From the NCBI GenBank assembly GCA_019653755.1, contig BPCL01000001.1:431980-495979 (forward strand): a DNA stretch of 64,000 nt. The letters run 5' to 3'. Position numbers and translations under genes: made by a program. This DNA is from Woeseia sp. (GTDB lineage: Bacteria > Pseudomonadota > Gammaproteobacteria > Steroidobacterales > UBA11654). The first letter of the stretch is position 1. Every line of letters starts with the position of its first letter. Shown piece after piece: positions 9,293 to 19,907 of this stretch. The notes under the pieces were generated by a model. That model was not told the DNA's origin and did not search any database. It saw only the letters and a list, made by a program, of their open reading frames with translations.

Positions 9293-9793
9293 TTAATGAT
9301 CCTGACTAAGAGGCAGATATTTTTGAGCCATTTGCCATCCCGCAAAAAACACGCCTGAGAAAATCACTGTGCTAGCCATTAATCTTAAATCAAAAGGGAT
9401 AGCTAAGACATAGGTTTGAGCTAGTGTCGTCGTGCCAAGGCCGTTAATATAGACCCCAAAATTTACCACTATATGCCAAATAAAAACACTTGCTACAGCA
9501 GAGGTTAATAATGATGAGAAATTTTGTTTATGCATAAGACGTGATAGAAAACCTATTAGAATCATTGTCCCATAGACAAAAATCATAGTTTGCCCATAAA
9601 AGCCAAGAATCAAATCAGATAGAAATAACATAGAAACAGGAAGAATCAGTTGTAGCGGTTTGTTCTGAGTCAAAAAAGGCATAAAAACTGCCATTGCTAG
9701 TATTGGTGTAAAATTAGCTGGGAGAACGAATCTCGCTAAGACAATACAAGCTAGTATTAAAAGAGATGATTTTAAAAACTCAGAAATATTCAT
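9293..9793 (-). CDS. DUF6580-like integral membrane protein
   Basis: 166 residues, almost entirely hydrophobic, with five or six predicted membrane segments. The pattern FVLPANFTPILAMAVFMPF, then LILPVSMLFLSDLILGFYGQTMIFVYG, matches the DUF6580 family of putative transport proteins, which resemble substrate-specific components of ECF-type vitamin transporters. No ATPase partner is adjacent. It is convergent with the flavoprotein gene, with only five bases between the stops, and upstream of it on the same strand lies an ASCH-domain gene. Substrate unknown. Confidence 0.7.
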   Translation of the reverse strand: MNISEFLKSSLLILACIVLARFVLPANFTPILAMAVFMPFLTQNKPLQLILPVSMLFLSDLILGFYGQTMIFVYGTMILIGFLSRLMHKQNFSSLLTSAVASVFIWHIVVNFGVYINGLGTTTLAQTYVLAIPFDLRLMASTVIFSGVFFAGWQMAQKYLPLSQDH

Positions 9794-9851
9794 AGTTGTC
9801 CCTAATTTTTAAGAAGATTATATCAGAGGACTGCACAAAAAATAATGATTA

Positions 9852-10364
9852 TTAATGTCCTTCAAGCGGATACACTAATTTAAATTTCTCTACTATAACC
9901 GGCATGTCATCCGAACACACTCTGTTGTATTCCGTAAGGATCCCATTCCAATAATCTCGATGCAAAGGAATCCATACTTCTGGATCTCTGACTGGAGGAC
10001 CATCAATACTTGTTACGTCAGAATCAATCTGTCCAAAGGTAGTCTCAATTATCTCAGTCACTTGAACAATCAATTCTGGTTTACCGTCATAGGATAAAAG
10101 AATGATTGGCATGCCTTTCTTGGTCATTGGTAGATTTTCTGACTCCATAATCCATGGAAGAGAAAAGGTTCCAACTTTTTCACCGCCTTTTATAAAATCA
10201 ATTATCAAGCCAGTAGTCTCTTCATCGATACCGATTGATCGTATTTGATGGTCCCTAGCAATCGAAGGTATTTCCTCTATTGCTTTACTCCAAAAAATAT
10301 CAATAGGCTCAACATCGGGATTTTTCTCAGCCCCAGTGCCACTAATAGCAAATATACGATTCAT
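9852..10364 (-). CDS. ASCH domain-containing protein
   Basis: 170 residues, soluble, no signal peptide. The C-terminal two thirds fit the ASCH fold (RNA-binding/PUA-like beta barrel): a GGEKVGTFSL segment, then MPIILLSYDGKPELIVQVTEIIETTFGQI, and a final HRDYWNGILTEY...MPVIVEKFKLVYP, closely matching the spacing of YqfB/ASCH proteins that end with a W/H-Y-W motif and a V.E.F..VY strand. Family members are proposed to bind RNA or to act as amidohydrolases on modified nucleosides; nothing here decides between these. It lies alone between DUF6580 and the divergent mechanosensitive channel gene. Confidence 0.65.
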   Translation of the reverse strand: MNRIFAISGTGAEKNPDVEPIDIFWSKAIEEIPSIARDHQIRSIGIDEETTGLIIDFIKGGEKVGTFSLPWIMESENLPMTKKGMPIILLSYDGKPELIVQVTEIIETTFGQIDSDVTSIDGPPVRDPEVWIPLHRDYWNGILTEYNRVCSDDMPVIVEKFKLVYPLEGH

Positions 10365-10444
10365 AAATTTTTTAATAACAGAAAGAATTGCATGATAGAA
10401 TTTTGCATATATATGAGACAGTTATCAAATAGATTCTTAGTCCA

Positions 10445-12739
10445 GTGAAAAACTATCACCAAATAAAATCTCTGGTTATATTGATCAGTGTATTTATTTT
10501 TTCAGTTAGTGCACCTGTTCAGTCACAATTTGAAGCCAATGATGCAATCACAGAACTTTCTACTCTTCAAGATGCGCTTGATGGTCAAGATATCAATGAA
10601 CGTAATATCAAGGATGTTAGAGAGCGATCGGTAGCTCTAAGAGCTGAGGCACTGGGTTGTGTGGATGAAATTGAACCCCAAGTAGAAACACTTAAATTAG
10701 AAGTCGAGGCTTTAGAGCAAATCAATCCGGAAGTTGATATAGAGATCTATGAGCGGCTCTCTGATGCTAGAAATAGACTAACCAAAGAAGACGCAAAACT
10801 AAAAAACTGTTCACTTACCGTAGTTAGATCGACTCGAATTATTGACCTCTCTAATAAATTACTTAATGAATTAACGACAGAGCTTCTGAGCGAAAAAGGC
10901 ACAAATATTCTTGAAGCCATCGCAACACTACCGAATCAAATCTCACAATTACCAGAATTGTTTCTTGATAATGCACTCGAAAGAATTAATTCCCAAAGTT
11001 TGATTTTCCTAGTGTTATTTCTAATATTAGGTTTTAGTTTTGGTTTCTTTATCGGTGACCAAATTAAAAAAATCCAATACTACGATATATTTAAAAGCTT
11101 AAACAGAGAGCTAATTCTTAATTTAAGATCCTTATTTAAGCCGTTTGGCCGAGTACAAGCGCCTGTTTTACTTGGGTCTTTAGGTATAGCTGCAGCTGTT
11201 AGCACGACTTTGTCTGTCAATCCTTCAGAATCTTGGATAGTCAGGTTAGCACTTAGTCCTTTCCTGGCTTCACTAGCTTACGTTTTTATAAACTTAGTTA
11301 CCGGTTCCTTCTCACCTGCATCTATTGAAGGTGAAAATAAGATCAAACAAGCGAAGAAACTTAAGCAAAAACTTCGTTTTCTCACCTTAATATTAGTATT
11401 AAGTTACATCGTTTTTGGTCCCGATTGGTTAACGAGCGATATAGCTTCAGAACAATCTTTTATGAGAATAGGTATTGTCGGTGTCCTGATTATATCCATG
11501 ATCTCAATACTTAATTCAGTTACGTTAGTTTTTACATCTGATGGTCAGTATGGCATCTTGAAATTCATTGGGTACTCCGCTTTAGGAATTAGTTTTCTAG
11601 CCGAACTATCTGGATTCCATAACTTATCAAGCTTTGTTCTTAGTGGATTTATGATCACCTTGATGTCGGCATACATTCTTTGGTCGCTATTAGAATTAAA
11701 CGAATCATCTATCGAATGGGTAAATAACTCCACAAGTGTTGCAGGAGTAAGAATAAGAAACTTCTTCAACCTCACTAGAAGCACTGCTAAGTCAAGACTG
11801 GCTATTTATCAGTTATTCTTCGATGCTGTCTTTTGGATTGTATTCATCACAGTTTTATTTAGAACTTGGGATCCTACTGGAACGGTCCTAGGAACAATTT
11901 CATCCTATGCTACCGATGGTATTCCTATGGGTGATATTAGGATCATTCCATCAAATATCATTGCTGGAATAATAGCATTTGCAGTCCTAACTGCTGTAAC
12001 TGGATGGATTAAACGATGGATTGATCGACGATGGTTAAGGCAGATCACAACGGATAGAGGAGCAAGAGATGCCTTGGTTACAATCGTTGGTTATACCGGT
12101 TTTACAATTTCTCTATTAGTAGGCCTATCAATAGGCGGGGTAAATATAACTGGACTTGCTGTCGTTGCAGGTGCGCTTTCAGTTGGGATAGGTTTTGGTC
12201 TTCAATCAATCGCTAACAACTTTATTTCAGGTATTATTCTTCTTTTTGAGCGACCCATAAAGGCTGGCGATTTTGTTTCAGTTGGTGATGTAGAGGGCAT
12301 AGTTAAGAAAATTAGCATTAGAGCCACTGAGGTAGAAACTCTCGATAATCAAGACATGCTTATACCAAATTCAGAATTAATATCTGGACGAGTAACAAAT
12401 TGGGTACTTCATAACCCTTATGGTCGAATAATTATCGAAATTGGAGTTGCTTATGGAAGTGATGTTGAGAAAGTTAAAGAGATACTTGAAGAGGTATCCT
12501 CAGATCACGATCAGGTTATCACTGACGGCCGAGCTTCTCCACCTAAGGCTCTGTTTATGGGTTTTGGTGACAGCTCACTCGACTTCCAGCTGAGAGTAAG
12601 AATTATTGATATTAAGAAAAGATACGATGTCCTCAGCGACTTAAACTTTGAAATTAATAAGATCTTTAATAAAGAAGGTATTACTATCCCGTTTCCACAA
12701 AGAGATATTCATATTAAAGATGAATCAAAAAAGAAATAA
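10445..12739 (+). CDS. MscS-family mechanosensitive channel with large N-terminal extension
   Basis: 764 residues. Begins with a signal peptide (residues 1-27, ending VQS), then a periplasmic coiled-coil-rich domain (about 30-170) and a set of membrane helices. The C-terminal MscS core has the pore helix GLAVVAGALSVGIGFGLQSIANNFISGIILLFERPIKAGDFV, the hallmark glycine/alanine-rich TM3 followed by the beta domain (residues about 570-640), then a C-terminal alpha/beta domain. The architecture resembles MscK/YbdG-like large channels. It should protect against hypo-osmotic shock by opening under membrane tension. The start is GTG. Its stop directly abuts the stop of convergent serS. Confidence 0.9.
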   Translation: MKNYHQIKSLVILISVFIFSVSAPVQSQFEANDAITELSTLQDALDGQDINERNIKDVRERSVALRAEALGCVDEIEPQVETLKLEVEALEQINPEVDIEIYERLSDARNRLTKEDAKLKNCSLTVVRSTRIIDLSNKLLNELTTELLSEKGTNILEAIATLPNQISQLPELFLDNALERINSQSLIFLVLFLILGFSFGFFIGDQIKKIQYYDIFKSLNRELILNLRSLFKPFGRVQAPVLLGSLGIAAAVSTTLSVNPSESWIVRLALSPFLASLAYVFINLVTGSFSPASIEGENKIKQAKKLKQKLRFLTLILVLSYIVFGPDWLTSDIASEQSFMRIGIVGVLIISMISILNSVTLVFTSDGQYGILKFIGYSALGISFLAELSGFHNLSSFVLSGFMITLMSAYILWSLLELNESSIEWVNNSTSVAGVRIRNFFNLTRSTAKSRLAIYQLFFDAVFWIVFITVLFRTWDPTGTVLGTISSYATDGIPMGDIRIIPSNIIAGIIAFAVLTAVTGWIKRWIDRRWLRQITTDRGARDALVTIVGYTGFTISLLVGLSIGGVNITGLAVVAGALSVGIGFGLQSIANNFISGIILLFERPIKAGDFVSVGDVEGIVKKISIRATEVETLDNQDMLIPNSELISGRVTNWVLHNPYGRIIIEIGVAYGSDVEKVKEILEEVSSDHDQVITDGRASPPKALFMGFGDSSLDFQLRVRIIDIKKRYDVLSDLNFEINKIFNKEGITIPFPQRDIHIKDESKKK

Positions 12740-14011
12740 TTAAATAATCTCTTTGTTATTCATGTATTTTCTCAAAGCCTCAGGAACGGTGACCGACCCA
12801 TCTTCATTCTGATAATTTTCAAGGATTGCAATAAATGTTCTCCCTACTGCTAAGCCAGAGCCATTTAAAGTATGAACATAATCATTTTGTCCGTTCTCTT
12901 CATTCTTATACCTAGCTTTCATTCTTCTGGCCTGAAAAGATTCACAATTACTACAAGAAGAGATTTCCCTATACTTTTCCTGTGAGGGAATCCATACCTC
13001 AATATCATAGGTTTTAGCAGCTGAGAATCCCGTGTCAGATGAACATAGAACCACCACACGATAAGGTAGATTAAGCTTTACAAGAATTGATTCTGCGTTT
13101 GATGTTAATTCTTCTAAGGCATCGTATGATTCTTCTGGTTTAACGATATGAACGAGTTCTACTTTCTCAAATTGATGTTGTCGTATCATCCCCCTAGTAT
13201 CTTGTCCATAGGATCCAGCTTCTTGTCGATAGCATGGGGTATGCGCAGCCATTTTCATTGGTAGTTGACTAGGATCAATAATAGATTCACGAATTAAGTT
13301 TGTTAGAGGAACTTCAGCTGTTGGAATGAGATATAAATCTTCTTCGTTCTCAATCTTATATTGATCCTCTGCAAATTTAGGAAGTTGGCCCGTGCCCACT
13401 AAAGATTCGGATTTAACTATGCTTGGAACATAATGCTCTATGTAACCGTTTTCATTTGTCTGAACATCTAACATGAAGTGAATTAATGCTCGATGAAGGA
13501 GAGCATAATCGTTACTCATTACAGCAAACCTTGAACCAGAAATCTTAGATGCTGATTCAAAATCTATCAGTCCATTCTTCTCGCCTAATTCTGTGTGATC
13601 TTTAGGCTCAAAATTAAACTCTTTTGGTTCACCCCAATTTCTAATCTCAAGATTGTCATTTTCGTCTTTTCCCTTAGGAACAGATTCATCAAGAAGATTT
13701 GGTAACTCCAGAGATAGTTTCTTAACTTCTTGTGATATTTTTTCAAAATCTGATTCCGATGCTTTAAGAGAATCATTAATTTTATTAACCTTTTCTATGT
13801 TCTGTTGTTTTGATGTTTCATCTAGACCAGATGAACCAATTTGTTTGCTCAACTTGTTTTTTTCAGACCTCAGTGTTTCTATTTCAGTTTGAATCTTGCG
13901 TGAAGATTCTTCTAAATCAAGAAAAACTCCAAGATCAAAATTATTGTCTCTTTTGGCTAAATTCTCTGCGACCTTTTTGGTTTTACTTCTAATTAATTTA
14001 GGATCAAGCAT
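12740..14011 (-). CDS. serS: Seryl-tRNA synthetase
   Basis: 423 residues, the usual length for bacterial SerRS. The N-terminal tRNA-binding coiled coil (about residues 25-105) starts MLDPKLIRSKTKKVAENLAKR. The class II catalytic core follows, with motif 2 at CYRQEAGSYGQDTRGMIRQHQFEKVELV and motif 3 at GSGLAVGRTFIAILENYQNEDGSV. It charges tRNA-Ser (and tRNA-Sec where present). It is last in the ftsK-lolA-vanZ-serS run. In many gammaproteobacteria rarA lies between lolA and serS; here that place is taken by a VanZ-like gene. Confidence 0.97.
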   Translation of the reverse strand: MLDPKLIRSKTKKVAENLAKRDNNFDLGVFLDLEESSRKIQTEIETLRSEKNKLSKQIGSSGLDETSKQQNIEKVNKINDSLKASESDFEKISQEVKKLSLELPNLLDESVPKGKDENDNLEIRNWGEPKEFNFEPKDHTELGEKNGLIDFESASKISGSRFAVMSNDYALLHRALIHFMLDVQTNENGYIEHYVPSIVKSESLVGTGQLPKFAEDQYKIENEEDLYLIPTAEVPLTNLIRESIIDPSQLPMKMAAHTPCYRQEAGSYGQDTRGMIRQHQFEKVELVHIVKPEESYDALEELTSNAESILVKLNLPYRVVVLCSSDTGFSAAKTYDIEVWIPSQEKYREISSCSNCESFQARRMKARYKNEENGQNDYVHTLNGSGLAVGRTFIAILENYQNEDGSVTVPEALRKYMNNKEII

Positions 14012-14045
14012 TGTTTTATTCGATGAATCTCATATATAAAAATGA

Positions 14046-14402
14046 TTATAGCCGTTTGGTGAAAGTAAACAAACCAAGTAATATTCCTAATACGTCAAAA
14101 AACCAGTCCATCCATTCAAAGTATCTATCAGTAATCAGTGTCATTTGTGTCAATTCTAAGAAGAGACCATAAAGGATAAGAAAAATAGCGAATTGTCTTA
14201 TTCTATTTCCACTAAATACAAGACATGACCATGAAGAAATAGTAAAAAATATAACTAGGTGTGCGATTTTATCTATGCCAAAGATCGGTTTGATTTCAGC
14301 TGATGGCAGGTTCGTAAAATGCAAAAATGCAACAAACAATAATAAAAAAACGGTAATAAAATTCTGGGTAGATCTAGGTAATGACTCTATGAATTCTCTC
14401 AT
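14046..14402 (-). CDS. VanZ-like membrane protein
   Basis: 118 residues with about four transmembrane helices. Resembles VanZ-like proteins by the segment IKPIFGIDKIAHLVIFFTISSWSCLVF, where the K.AH...F pattern is typical, and a following ILYGLFLELTQMTLITDRYFEWMDWFFDVLGILLG with the E.TQ...R..E..D...D.LG signature. The start overlaps the lolA stop by four bases (ATGA), so the two are translationally coupled. Members of the family are widespread and mostly uncharacterised apart from teicoplanin resistance in enterococci; no antibiotic role should be assumed. Confidence 0.8.
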   Translation of the reverse strand: MREFIESLPRSTQNFITVFLLLFVAFLHFTNLPSAEIKPIFGIDKIAHLVIFFTISSWSCLVFSGNRIRQFAIFLILYGLFLELTQMTLITDRYFEWMDWFFDVLGILLGLFTFTKRL

Positions 14403-15016
14403 CTTCTCTGGTCAATAACATCTGCAGAAGATGGATATTGAAAATTAAATAAATTATCAGAAAGTATCTGATTTATCTCAAATCTAGTGAATTCAATGCT
14501 TATAGAGTTAGCACTATTATCAAGGAGGTTAATCCCTTGAACCGTTCCAGAGTTAAAAGTGAACGTGATACTCTTATAATCACCCTCAACATCATCAAAA
14601 CTAATATGTGTCTCACCATTGCTTAATTTCTTCTCTTTAAATCTGTAAGTGGAATTTATGGCCGAATTATTGAGGAATAAATTTACCCATGAAACTTGAT
14701 TCTCCTCTAGATAATCCGAGATCACTATTTGCTCTAAATCAGCATCAAAATAAGTAATAGTATTTTTATCTATAAGGACAGTTTTTTGATTTGGATGCTT
14801 CATCTTCCAAAGCAGTTGATTCGGTTTCTTGATAAAAATCTCGCCTGTACTCTCCTGTAGCATTTGCGACGACCCATCTAAACTTCGCTGGATAAATTCG
14901 CCTTGAATAGTTTCAATCGTTTCCAAATAATCGATTGGATCAAAATCATTACCTGCTGCAAGACCTGGAAAAACCACTATGAAGAGCAGAGGGAACTTTA
15001 AGAGATCATAAACCAT
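14399..15016 (-). CDS. lolA: Outer-membrane lipoprotein carrier protein LolA
   Basis: About 205 residues from the ATG at 15016, chosen because it begins a clear signal peptide (MVYDLLKFPLLFIVVFPGLAAG) and lies 11 bases after the ftsK stop; the longer open frame would overlap ftsK. The mature protein has the LolA pattern: IQGEFIQRSLDGSSQML, a GEIFIKKPNQLLWKMKHP segment, TITYFDADLEQIVISDY, and a late strand pair ending ISIEFTRFEINQILSDNLFNF. It carries lipoproteins across the periplasm from the LolCDE-type complex, whose candidate genes lie at 29.8-33 kb. Confidence 0.93.
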   Translation of the reverse strand: MVYDLLKFPLLFIVVFPGLAAGNDFDPIDYLETIETIQGEFIQRSLDGSSQMLQESTGEIFIKKPNQLLWKMKHPNQKTVLIDKNTITYFDADLEQIVISDYLEENQVSWVNLFLNNSAINSTYRFKEKKLSNGETHISFDDVEGDYKSITFTFNSGTVQGINLLDNSANSISIEFTRFEINQILSDNLFNFQYPSSADVIDQRR

Positions 15017-15026
15017 AAATGTTTGA

Positions 15027-17279
15027 TTAATCTTCTGGTGGTGGAGGAGCGAGAACCTCTCTCTTGCCATTGGATTCAAGTTCGCTAACAATACCAATCT
15101 CTTCCATCTTTTCGACTATTCTTGCTGCTCGATTGTAGCCAATTCTAAGTTTTCTCTGCACCGATGAAATTGAGGCATTTCTGGATTCGGTAACCAATTT
15201 AACTGCTTCATCAAACAAAGGATCTGTTTCAGTGTCTCCATTCTCTGAAGTTTTATCATCAGATGAAAATTCACCTCCCTGAGCTGTAGTAACCTCGTCG
15301 ATAAAGATTGGCTGGGATTTAGATTGAAGATCCGATGAAACACGATTTACCTCTTCATCTGAAACAAAAGCACCATGTACTCTAAGTGGGGTTGAAGAAG
15401 CAGGTGCTATATATAGCATATCTCCATTACCCAATAGGTTCTCAGCACCCATTTGGTCTAAAATGGTTCTGGAATCTACTTTAGCTGAAACCTGAAAGGC
15501 AATTCTTGCTGGAATATTTGCTTTTATTAATCCTGTGATTACATCAACAGAAGGTCTCTGGGTTGCAATAATCATATGAATGCCTGATGCCCTAGCTTTT
15601 GCTGCAAGTCGAGAAATAAGTTGTTCAACTTTTTTTCCGACCGTTAACATCATATCAGCTAGCTCGTCCACCACTACTACAAGATTGGGCAATGGTTCAA
15701 GATCTGGGGGTTCTATACTTTCTCCCTCATTTAATGCTTTATCAATATCGAAGAGCGGATCCTTAATAGGTTCACCTGATTTAATTGCCTCTTCAATTTT
15801 CACATTCATACCTCTGAGATTTCTGACCTTTAATGCCGACATTAGCTTGTATCGTCTCTCCATTTCCAGAACGCACCAACGAAGAGCATTGGCTGCCTCT
15901 CTCATATCAGTAACAACGGGGCATAAAAGATGAGGAATTCCTCCATAAACTGATAATTCAAGCATCTTTGGATCGATCAGAATCATTCTCACGTCTTTAG
16001 GGGTGGACTTATATAAAAGACTAATAATCATGGCGTTAATACCCACTGATTTTCCCGAACCAGTTGTTCCTGCAATTAATAAATGAGGCATTTTTTGTAA
16101 ATCTGCAACAATCGGGTTTCCAGCAATGTCTTTACCTAGGGCGATTGATAGCGGAGAAGACTTTTCTTCGAAAGTTTTTGATCTCAGTATTTCTCCAAGA
16201 ACAACTAAGGCCCTTTTTTCATTTGGAATTTCTATACCTATAAATGATTTACCCTCTATAACTTCAACAATTCTGACACTTGAAACAGAAAGTGATCTAG
16301 CTAAATCTTTTGAAAGATTGTTAATTTGATTAACTTTAACGCCAGGTGCTGGGTTGATTTCAAATCTTGTAACTATCGGGCCCGGCAATACCTCTTCGAC
16401 TGTTGCATCAATTCCAAAATCTTTAAGCTTTAACTCAAGTAATCTTGATAAAGCCTCTAAGGATTCTTCTGAGTTTCCATACTTTTCACTACTCGCCTCA
16501 TCAAGAAGGTCTAAACTTGGTATCAAGGACTCGGAGGATTCATCAAATAATTTAGTTTGCCTTTCCTTTGAAGCTTTTTTGCCTTCCTCGATAGGCGGTA
16601 TAACTTTTTCTATTTTTGGTTTTGCGTTTTTTACGCTCTTTTCCTTCTTGGGTGTATCTTTAATAGTCTTCTCGACTGTTTCAGTCTCAGCTTTTTTTAC
16701 TTTTTTATCAGCAGCATTATCTTTCATGTATAAAATTAATGACTTGAGAGTTGAGTAAATATAGCTAGAAATATCTATTACTGATAATCCGAGAAAGTCG
16801 ATGACTTTTACCCAAGAAAAACCCAGGAATAAAGGCAAGAAGGAAAACCATAGAGCTAACATCAATAATGTCGTACCAATCACGTCTAAGAGTTGAATAA
16901 ACGATGAGGCAATCATCAAACCCAAAATGCCTCCACTGCCCTCAGGCATCCATTCAATTAGGAAATGAATTGATGAGACAGTACATGTGCTTATCAGAAT
17001 AAGAATAAAAGCTACCAGCTTGACAACTAATATTTCTTTGCTTGTCTTTGTCTCCTTTCCCTGAATAACTGAGATGGCAAACGAAATAAATAAAAGTGGA
17101 ATGAAGTAACTTGCAACACCAAAGAAAACAAATGAAGTACTGGAGAAATAGGCACCAATTAAGCCAATGAAATTATTAATATCCTTATTGCCTGTGGTAT
17201 TAAAACCTGGATCATTTGGATCAAAACTAAACAGGGAGATAAAAAGAATTAAAGATAAAGAAAACAGAACTATAGCCAC
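15027..17279 (-). CDS. ftsK: DNA translocase FtsK
   Basis: 750 residues. N-terminal membrane domain with four or five helices, a lysine/glutamate-rich linker (about 195-250), then the motor: Walker [16 protein letters not shown], Walker [12 protein letters not shown], and [27 protein letters not shown]. The C-terminal winged-helix gamma domain ([35 protein letters not shown]) reads KOPS sequences. It coordinates chromosome dimer resolution with division. The linker is short compared with E. coli. The annotated start is GTG at 17279 with a weak ribosome site. The frame stays open for 22 more codons, and an AAAGGA lies just before three ATT codons near 17336-17342, so an ATT start with a longer cytoplasmic N terminus is possible. 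Divergent from trxB. Confidence 0.95.
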   Translation of the reverse strand: MAIVLFSLSLILFISLFSFDPNDPGFNTTGNKDINNFIGLIGAYFSSTSFVFFGVASYFIPLLFISFAISVIQGKETKTSKEILVVKLVAFILILISTCTVSSIHFLIEWMPEGSGGILGLMIASSFIQLLDVIGTTLLMLALWFSFLPLFLGFSWVKVIDFLGLSVIDISSYIYSTLKSLILYMKDNAADKKVKKAETETVEKTIKDTPKKEKSVKNAKPKIEKVIPPIEEGKKASKERQTKLFDESSESLIPSLDLLDEASSEKYGNSEESLEALSRLLELKLKDFGIDATVEEVLPGPIVTRFEINPAPGVKVNQINNLSKDLARSLSVSSVRIVEVIEGKSFIGIEIPNEKRALVVLGEILRSKTFEEKSSPLSIALGKDIAGNPIVADLQKMPHLLIAGTTGSGKSVGINAMIISLLYKSTPKDVRMILIDPKMLELSVYGGIPHLLCPVVTDMREAANALRWCVLEMERRYKLMSALKVRNLRGMNVKIEEAIKSGEPIKDPLFDIDKALNEGESIEPPDLEPLPNLVVVVDELADMMLTVGKKVEQLISRLAAKARASGIHMIIATQRPSVDVITGLIKANIPARIAFQVSAKVDSRTILDQMGAENLLGNGDMLYIAPASSTPLRVHGAFVSDEEVNRVSSDLQSKSQPIFIDEVTTAQGGEFSSDDKTSENGDTETDPLFDEAVKLVTESRNASISSVQRKLRIGYNRAARIVEKMEEIGIVSELESNGKREVLAPPPPED

Positions 17280-17443
17280 TGATTCTCTGAGAATTGTGAT
17301 CTTATTGACTAATTTTTTAAATCTATCGATTGAAATAATAATCCTTTAAAACACTTTGTAGTATATAGTTTTAATATTCATTTTTGATTGTTGTTTGCAA
17401 TATTATGATTCTTTATGGAAAATCTAACAACACACTTTTCTAA

Positions 17444-18403
<960 letters not shown>

Positions 18404-18425
18404 TATTCGTTTAAACTTAAACCCA

Positions 18426-18644
18426 ATGGCTAAAGAAGAAGCAATACAAATGAACGGAGTGGTGAAAGAAACACTCCCTAATACTATTTTCAGAGTTGAA
18501 CTAGAAAACGGCCATATGATAACTGCTCACATATCTGGAAAGATGAGAAAGAACTACATAAGAATTCTAACTGGCGACAAAGTTATCGTTGATATTAGTC
18601 CTTACGATTTATCAAAAGGAAGAATTGTTTTCAGAGAAAGTTAA
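18426..18644 (+). CDS. infA: Translation initiation factor IF-1
   Basis: 72 residues, a single S1/OB-fold domain, with the near-invariant sequence [19 protein letters not shown], then [30 protein letters not shown] and [16 protein letters not shown]. Binds the A site of the 30S subunit during initiation. The short 22-base gap from trxB suggests co-transcription. The length and sequence match the bacterial family exactly. Confidence 0.98.
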   Translation: MAKEEAIQMNGVVKETLPNTIFRVELENGHMITAHISGKMRKNYIRILTGDKVIVDISPYDLSKGRIVFRES

Positions 18645-18707
18645 AATATTGCTCTTTTTAAATCTTTGATGGAAAATAACTGAATAGCAAAAATTAACGG
18701 AGGCCTA

Positions 18708-18911
18708 ATGAAAATTCTAAATAAAAATAAAAGATTTATTGCTTTAATCTCAGCTTTATTCTTAGTCGGTTGCTCCCATTTTAAAGATCAAATTGATGAT
18801 TTAGACGAAGAGTTAGTGGTTGAGCAAGAGGTTGAAGAAGAGGTTCAAGAAACTGAAAAGTCAGCAGATCAGATCTGGGAAGAATTAGCAGAGAAAGCTC
18901 CCAAAAAATAA
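18708..18911 (+). CDS. Small acidic lipoprotein
   Basis: 67 residues behind a good ribosome site (GGAGGC, six bases before the ATG). The N terminus is a lipoprotein signal, basic then hydrophobic, ending in the lipobox LVGC with the lipidated Cys at residue 22. The mature part is only 46 residues, strikingly acidic between residues 29 and 56 (about half Asp/Glu) and predicted helical. No family recognised. It lies between infA and convergent fabH, with 14 bases between the stops. It should be lipidated and, lacking an Asp right after the Cys (Ser instead), probably sorted to the outer membrane by the Lol system. Function unknown. Confidence 0.75.
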   Translation: MKILNKNKRFIALISALFLVGCSHFKDQIDDLDEELVVEQEVEEEVQETEKSADQIWEELAEKAPKK

Positions 18912-18925
18912 CTGTCGCATTCTTC

Positions 18926-19891
18926 TTACAAGCGTAATAGAGCAGTGCCCCATGTAAATCCTGCTCCAAAGCTCTGAAGGAGAATAGTATCACCCTTCTT
19001 AATTCTTCCGTCAGTAATGCCCACATCTAGAGCCAATGGTATTGATGCTGCGGATGTATTGCCATGCTGATCTAAAGTCACAATTACTTTTTCCATTGGC
19101 ATTTTCAACCTCTTGGCAACTGCTTGGATAATTCTTATATTTGCTTGATGAGGAACAAACCAATCAATTTTTTCAACCGTTAAATTATTCCTTTTGATGG
19201 CATCAACAGCAATAGATTCTAATTTTTTAACAGCTACTTTAAACACCTCATTGCCTTTCATATGAAGAAAATAGTCATTATCTTTCTCTGATCTAGGCCT
19301 TCTAGAGATGCCATAAGGAACATAGAGTAAATCCGAGTAAGCCCCATCTGCTCCAATATCAGAATAAAGAATACCGGGCGTTTCTGAAGGTTTTAATATC
19401 GCTGCTCCTCCACCATCTGCAAATAAGACACAAGTGTTTCTATCGTTCCAATCAGTAATTCTGGAAAGTGTTTCAGCCCCGACAACAAGTGCGCATTTAG
19501 ATTCGCCTGAAATAATAAACTTATTAGCAATATTTAAAGCATAAATAAAACCACTGCATGCAGCCTCAATACTAAAAGCTGGACAATTCTTTAAACCTAA
19601 TTCTTTTTGAATCATCACACCCACATTAGGTGTAGCGACATCTGGCGTGCAGGTGCCAATAATAATAAGATCGATTTCTTTAGGGTTTATTCCAGCCTTT
19701 TTTATAGCGTCTTGTGAAGCTTTTAAGGCAAGATCAGAAGTGGCTTGATTTTCATTAGCTATAGATCTTTGCTTGATTCCTGTTCGGGTTCTAATCCATT
19801 CATCAGAAGTATCAACACGCTTTTCAAGGTCTTGGTTGGTGATGATATTTTCTGGCAAAAAGCTGCCTATAGATTCTATTCTTGAATACAT
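18926..19891 (-). CDS. fabH: 3-oxoacyl-ACP synthase III
   Basis: 321 residues. The catalytic triad is visible: Cys112 in EAACSGFIYALNIA, His in WFVPHQANIRIIQAVA (about 248) and Asn in DQHGNTSAASIPLAL (about 278). The C terminus GDTILLQSFGAGFTWGTALLRL is characteristic. Condenses acetyl-CoA with malonyl-ACP to start fatty-acid synthesis. Sixteen bases downstream of plsX in the yceD-rpmF-plsX-fabH order conserved across gammaproteobacteria. fabD, usually next, is not present; the convergent lipoprotein gene follows instead. Confidence 0.97.
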   Translation of the reverse strand: MYSRIESIGSFLPENIITNQDLEKRVDTSDEWIRTRTGIKQRSIANENQATSDLALKASQDAIKKAGINPKEIDLIIIGTCTPDVATPNVGVMIQKELGLKNCPAFSIEAACSGFIYALNIANKFIISGESKCALVVGAETLSRITDWNDRNTCVLFADGGGAAILKPSETPGILYSDIGADGAYSDLLYVPYGISRRPRSEKDNDYFLHMKGNEVFKVAVKKLESIAVDAIKRNNLTVEKIDWFVPHQANIRIIQAVAKRLKMPMEKVIVTLDQHGNTSAASIPLALDVGITDGRIKKGDTILLQSFGAGFTWGTALLRL

Positions 19892-19907
19892 TATTAAAGC
19901 ACCTCCA

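Noticed and set aside
14046-14402. VanZ-like gene as glycopeptide resistance
   Set aside because: The family is broad and no van cluster genes are present.
15027-15097. lolA start at 15097
   Set aside because: Would overlap ftsK by about 70 bases and hide the signal peptide; the ATG at 15016 gives a clear one.
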